This document shows, one piece after another, positions 5,600 to 6,985 of a DNA stretch of 6,985 nt. Positions within the stretch are counted from its first letter, which is position 1; every line of letters starts with the position of its first letter. The notes under the pieces are model-generated. The model saw only the letters and a program-made list of their open reading frames with translations, did not search any database and was not told the DNA's origin. The stretch comes from Bacteroidota bacterium (GTDB taxonomy: Bacteria > Bacteroidota > Ignavibacteria > UBA10030 > UBA8401), in the NCBI GenBank assembly GCA_030824295.1, contig JAVBYA010000311.1, positions 1-6,985 on the forward strand, read 5' to 3'. The position numbers were made by a program, and so were the translations under genes.

Positions 5600-6985
5600 A
5601 TGCGTAGTTTTTTTGTCAGTCTTTTACTACTTGCCTTAGCTGTATCTTCCTACGGGCAAACGTTAAGCTCTCCCAGCAATAACGGGACGGATCAATCGGC
5701 AAAGGTGACGTTCACCTGGAGCAAATCTGGGACTACCACGCCGAGCGGATTCGAGATCGCTTATTCCACAACGACCAATGGAACAGACCTCCCCACCGGA
5801 ACAACGGCGCCGACGGCACTGACATTGGTCGCTTTGAATACTGCAAACGCCTCCAAAGGATATGTTGCGTACGGCGGTGTTTATACCGGTACATCGCACT
5901 CGTATGATCTGGATTCGATCAAATCCGTTGTGTTCCCGGCGGGTACGACCGTGTACTGGAAAGTACGGCAAAAGGTCTCCGGAGTCTGGGCGAATTGGAG
6001 CGCTGCTTCCAGTTTCACGACCGGCACCCCGGTGGTATCGGTACCTTCAAGCGACGTGGATCCCGGAACAGTCCAGGTGACCTGGAATGCATATGGTCAG
6101 ACGGTCAATAAAATGTTATATTCGGTGGACGGGACCAATTGGTCCGACACCATGGACATCACCACCTCTCCGACGGACTTCGAGATCCCCAAAGGGAACG
6201 GTTATTCCGAAGCATACGTCGCTCTCTTCAACGATACGTCGCTCGTAGCACAATCCGATACGTTCGCCGTCTCCCAGAGTGATGCAGAGATCTCTGTCAG
6301 CGCAGATACATTCTCCGTCGGCACCGTTCAGGATGCCGTCGTCTGGAATTCCTATGGCCGCACGGTCACGAAGATCCAGTTCTCCGATGATAACGGTGCA
6401 ACGTGGAGCAATCCGCAGGATCCCGGTACATCGCCGTCCGATTTCGTGTTCCCGGCAGGTGCAGACCGTGACAGCTGTGTGGTCGGCTTGTTCGATTCCG
6501 CCGGTGTTGCCAATGATTCAGCGATGGTCGTTTCGTCCCTGTTCTTTGTCGGAGCAAGCAGTGCTGAGTTCACCACTGTTCCCTCCGGTACGATCGCCCC
6601 CGGTCCTTTTACACTCGCATGGGACAATGTCGCGCAGGTCGAGATCGATAAGATCAAAATGTCTGCCGACAGCGGTGCCACATGGACGGCACTGTCGTAC
6701 ACCCTTGCCGGTGCTGTGAGAACAGCCGCTGCCGGTTCGTACTCCTTCAATTTCCTCAGCCCGACAGCCGGTATCGAATACGCACAGGTCGGCCTGGTAA
6801 AAGCCGGTGAAACGGATCCGTTCGTTGTTTCTGATGTATTCGAACTCAGCGGCGGCGGTGCAAGCTTCACCATCCCGACGCAGTACACCGATCCTGGTGC
6901 GACGATGGTCGTTCCGGTGTCGATCAAGAACACCCAGCTCGTCTCCGGCGCAGCAGGAAAGATCCGTGCCTTCGACCTGAAGGTG
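5600..6985 (+). CDS. Secreted multidomain surface protein with fibronectin-like and Asp-box repeats and a cohesin-like start (partial)
   Basis: The frame is open from ATG 5600 to the window edge (462 residues, C-terminus missing), with GGAGGT 4 nt upstream. Residues 1-19 are a signal peptide: R2, a Leu/Ala/Val core, and likely cleavage after SSYG before Gln20. Residues about 22-142 look like a fibronectin type III-like sandwich (FTW, YWKVR 119-123, WANWS, SFTTG). Three repeats of about 90 residues follow, marked by W162, W249 and W341 and by Asp-box-like hairpins SVDGTNW, SDDNGATW and SADSGATW. After a GGG hinge (418-420), FTIPTQYTDPGATMVVPVSI and then IRAFDLKV resemble the first strands of a cohesin-type domain. 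No catalytic domain is visible. A role as an exported adhesin, matrix or scaffold protein is inferred. The C-terminus, off the edge, would show whether it is anchored or exported by a sorting signal. Confidence 0.93.
   Translation, partial: MRSFFVSLLLLALAVSSYGQTLSSPSNNGTDQSAKVTFTWSKSGTTTPSGFEIAYSTTTNGTDLPTGTTAPTALTLVALNTANASKGYVAYGGVYTGTSHSYDLDSIKSVVFPAGTTVYWKVRQKVSGVWANWSAASSFTTGTPVVSVPSSDVDPGTVQVTWNAYGQTVNKMLYSVDGTNWSDTMDITTSPTDFEIPKGNGYSEAYVALFNDTSLVAQSDTFAVSQSDAEISVSADTFSVGTVQDAVVWNSYGRTVTKIQFSDDNGATWSNPQDPGTSPSDFVFPAGADRDSCVVGLFDSAGVANDSAMVVSSLFFVGASSAEFTTVPSGTIAPGPFTLAWDNVAQVEIDKIKMSADSGATWTALSYTLAGAVRTAAAGSYSFNFLSPTAGIEYAQVGLVKAGETDPFVVSDVFELSGGGASFTIPTQYTDPGATMVVPVSIKNTQLVSGAAGKIRAFDLKV
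6032..6850 (+). repeat. Three tandem ~90-residue beta-sandwich repeats in the secreted protein
   Basis: The repeats cover residues about 145-228, 229-320 and 321-417. They share a core of W-N-x-Y-G-x-T-V-x-K-(I/M) (eroded in repeat 3), then S-x-D-(x)-G-x-x-W, and a closing (T/V)F-x-(V/L)-S. Trp to Trp spacing is 87 and then 92 residues. Repeats 2 and 3 carry exact Asp-box patterns (S-x-D-x-G-x-T-W at 262-269 and 355-362); repeat 1 is one residue short (175-181). The similarity is clear in protein but weak in DNA, so these are not recent copies. Confidence 0.75.

Noticed and set aside
6352..6933. A 193-codon minus-strand frame opposite the secreted protein.
   Set aside because: It is antisense to the repeat-bearing coding frame; its Ser/Thr/Pro/Ala content mirrors that frame, and there is no start context.
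1..6985. CRISPR arrays, tRNA or rRNA genes, insertion sequences and attachment sites.
   Set aside because: No regularly spaced direct repeats, cloverleaf-like sequence, transposase frame or terminal inverted repeats were seen on either strand.

Overview
The window looks like bacterial chromosome. It has two unrelated halves that are transcribed away from each other across an AT-richer gap of about 440 bases. The organism is not identifiable with certainty. The secreted protein on the right has fibronectin-like and Asp-box beta-sandwich repeats, followed by what looks like the start of a cohesin-type domain. That style, together with a signal peptide ending in Gly-Gln, is common in the Fibrobacteres-Chlorobi-Bacteroidetes group (Ignavibacteria-like lineages). 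This is an inference from style only. Strong Shine-Dalgarno sites (GGAGGT, AGGGAG) argue against a typical Bacteroidia genome.

Left half (minus strand, read right to left): a compact three-gene operon that looks like surface-glycan biosynthesis. First comes an RmlD-like short-chain dehydrogenase acting on nucleotide sugars (4328-5158), in which the usual catalytic Tyr is Phe. Next is a DUF268-type putative SAM-dependent methyltransferase (3429-4298). Last is a very large multidomain protein (1-3386) that runs off the left edge with 1128 residues visible. In order it appears to hold a degenerate methyltransferase-like domain, a ParB-like 'NGAHR' domain, two tandem copies of a nucleotidyltransferase-like glycan module (the first with eroded active-site positions, the second with an intact DLD motif), and a C-terminal fucosyltransferase-like domain with GGLGNRLR and HIRRTD motifs. 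No stop codon was met in this frame from 3386 to the left edge. The many plus-strand open frames over this region are antisense shadows.

Middle (5159-5599): a divergent intergenic region with no convincing gene. It holds two small adjacent hairpins with competing alternative pairings just upstream of the right-hand gene, a weak hairpin followed by eight T, and an unused AAGGAGG on the minus strand.

Right half (plus strand, 5600-6985): the first 462 residues of a secreted or cell-surface protein that runs off the right edge. It has a signal peptide, a fibronectin-like N-terminal domain, three tandem repeats of about 90 residues with Asp-box hairpins, and then a cohesin-like beginning.

Working model (inference): the left operon makes or transfers a modified deoxysugar or fucose-containing glycan. 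The neighbouring secreted protein could be an unrelated surface protein or a recipient of such a glycan; nothing in the sequence links them directly. The most unusual item is the large fused polypeptide, which combines at least five modules, two of them apparently decayed.
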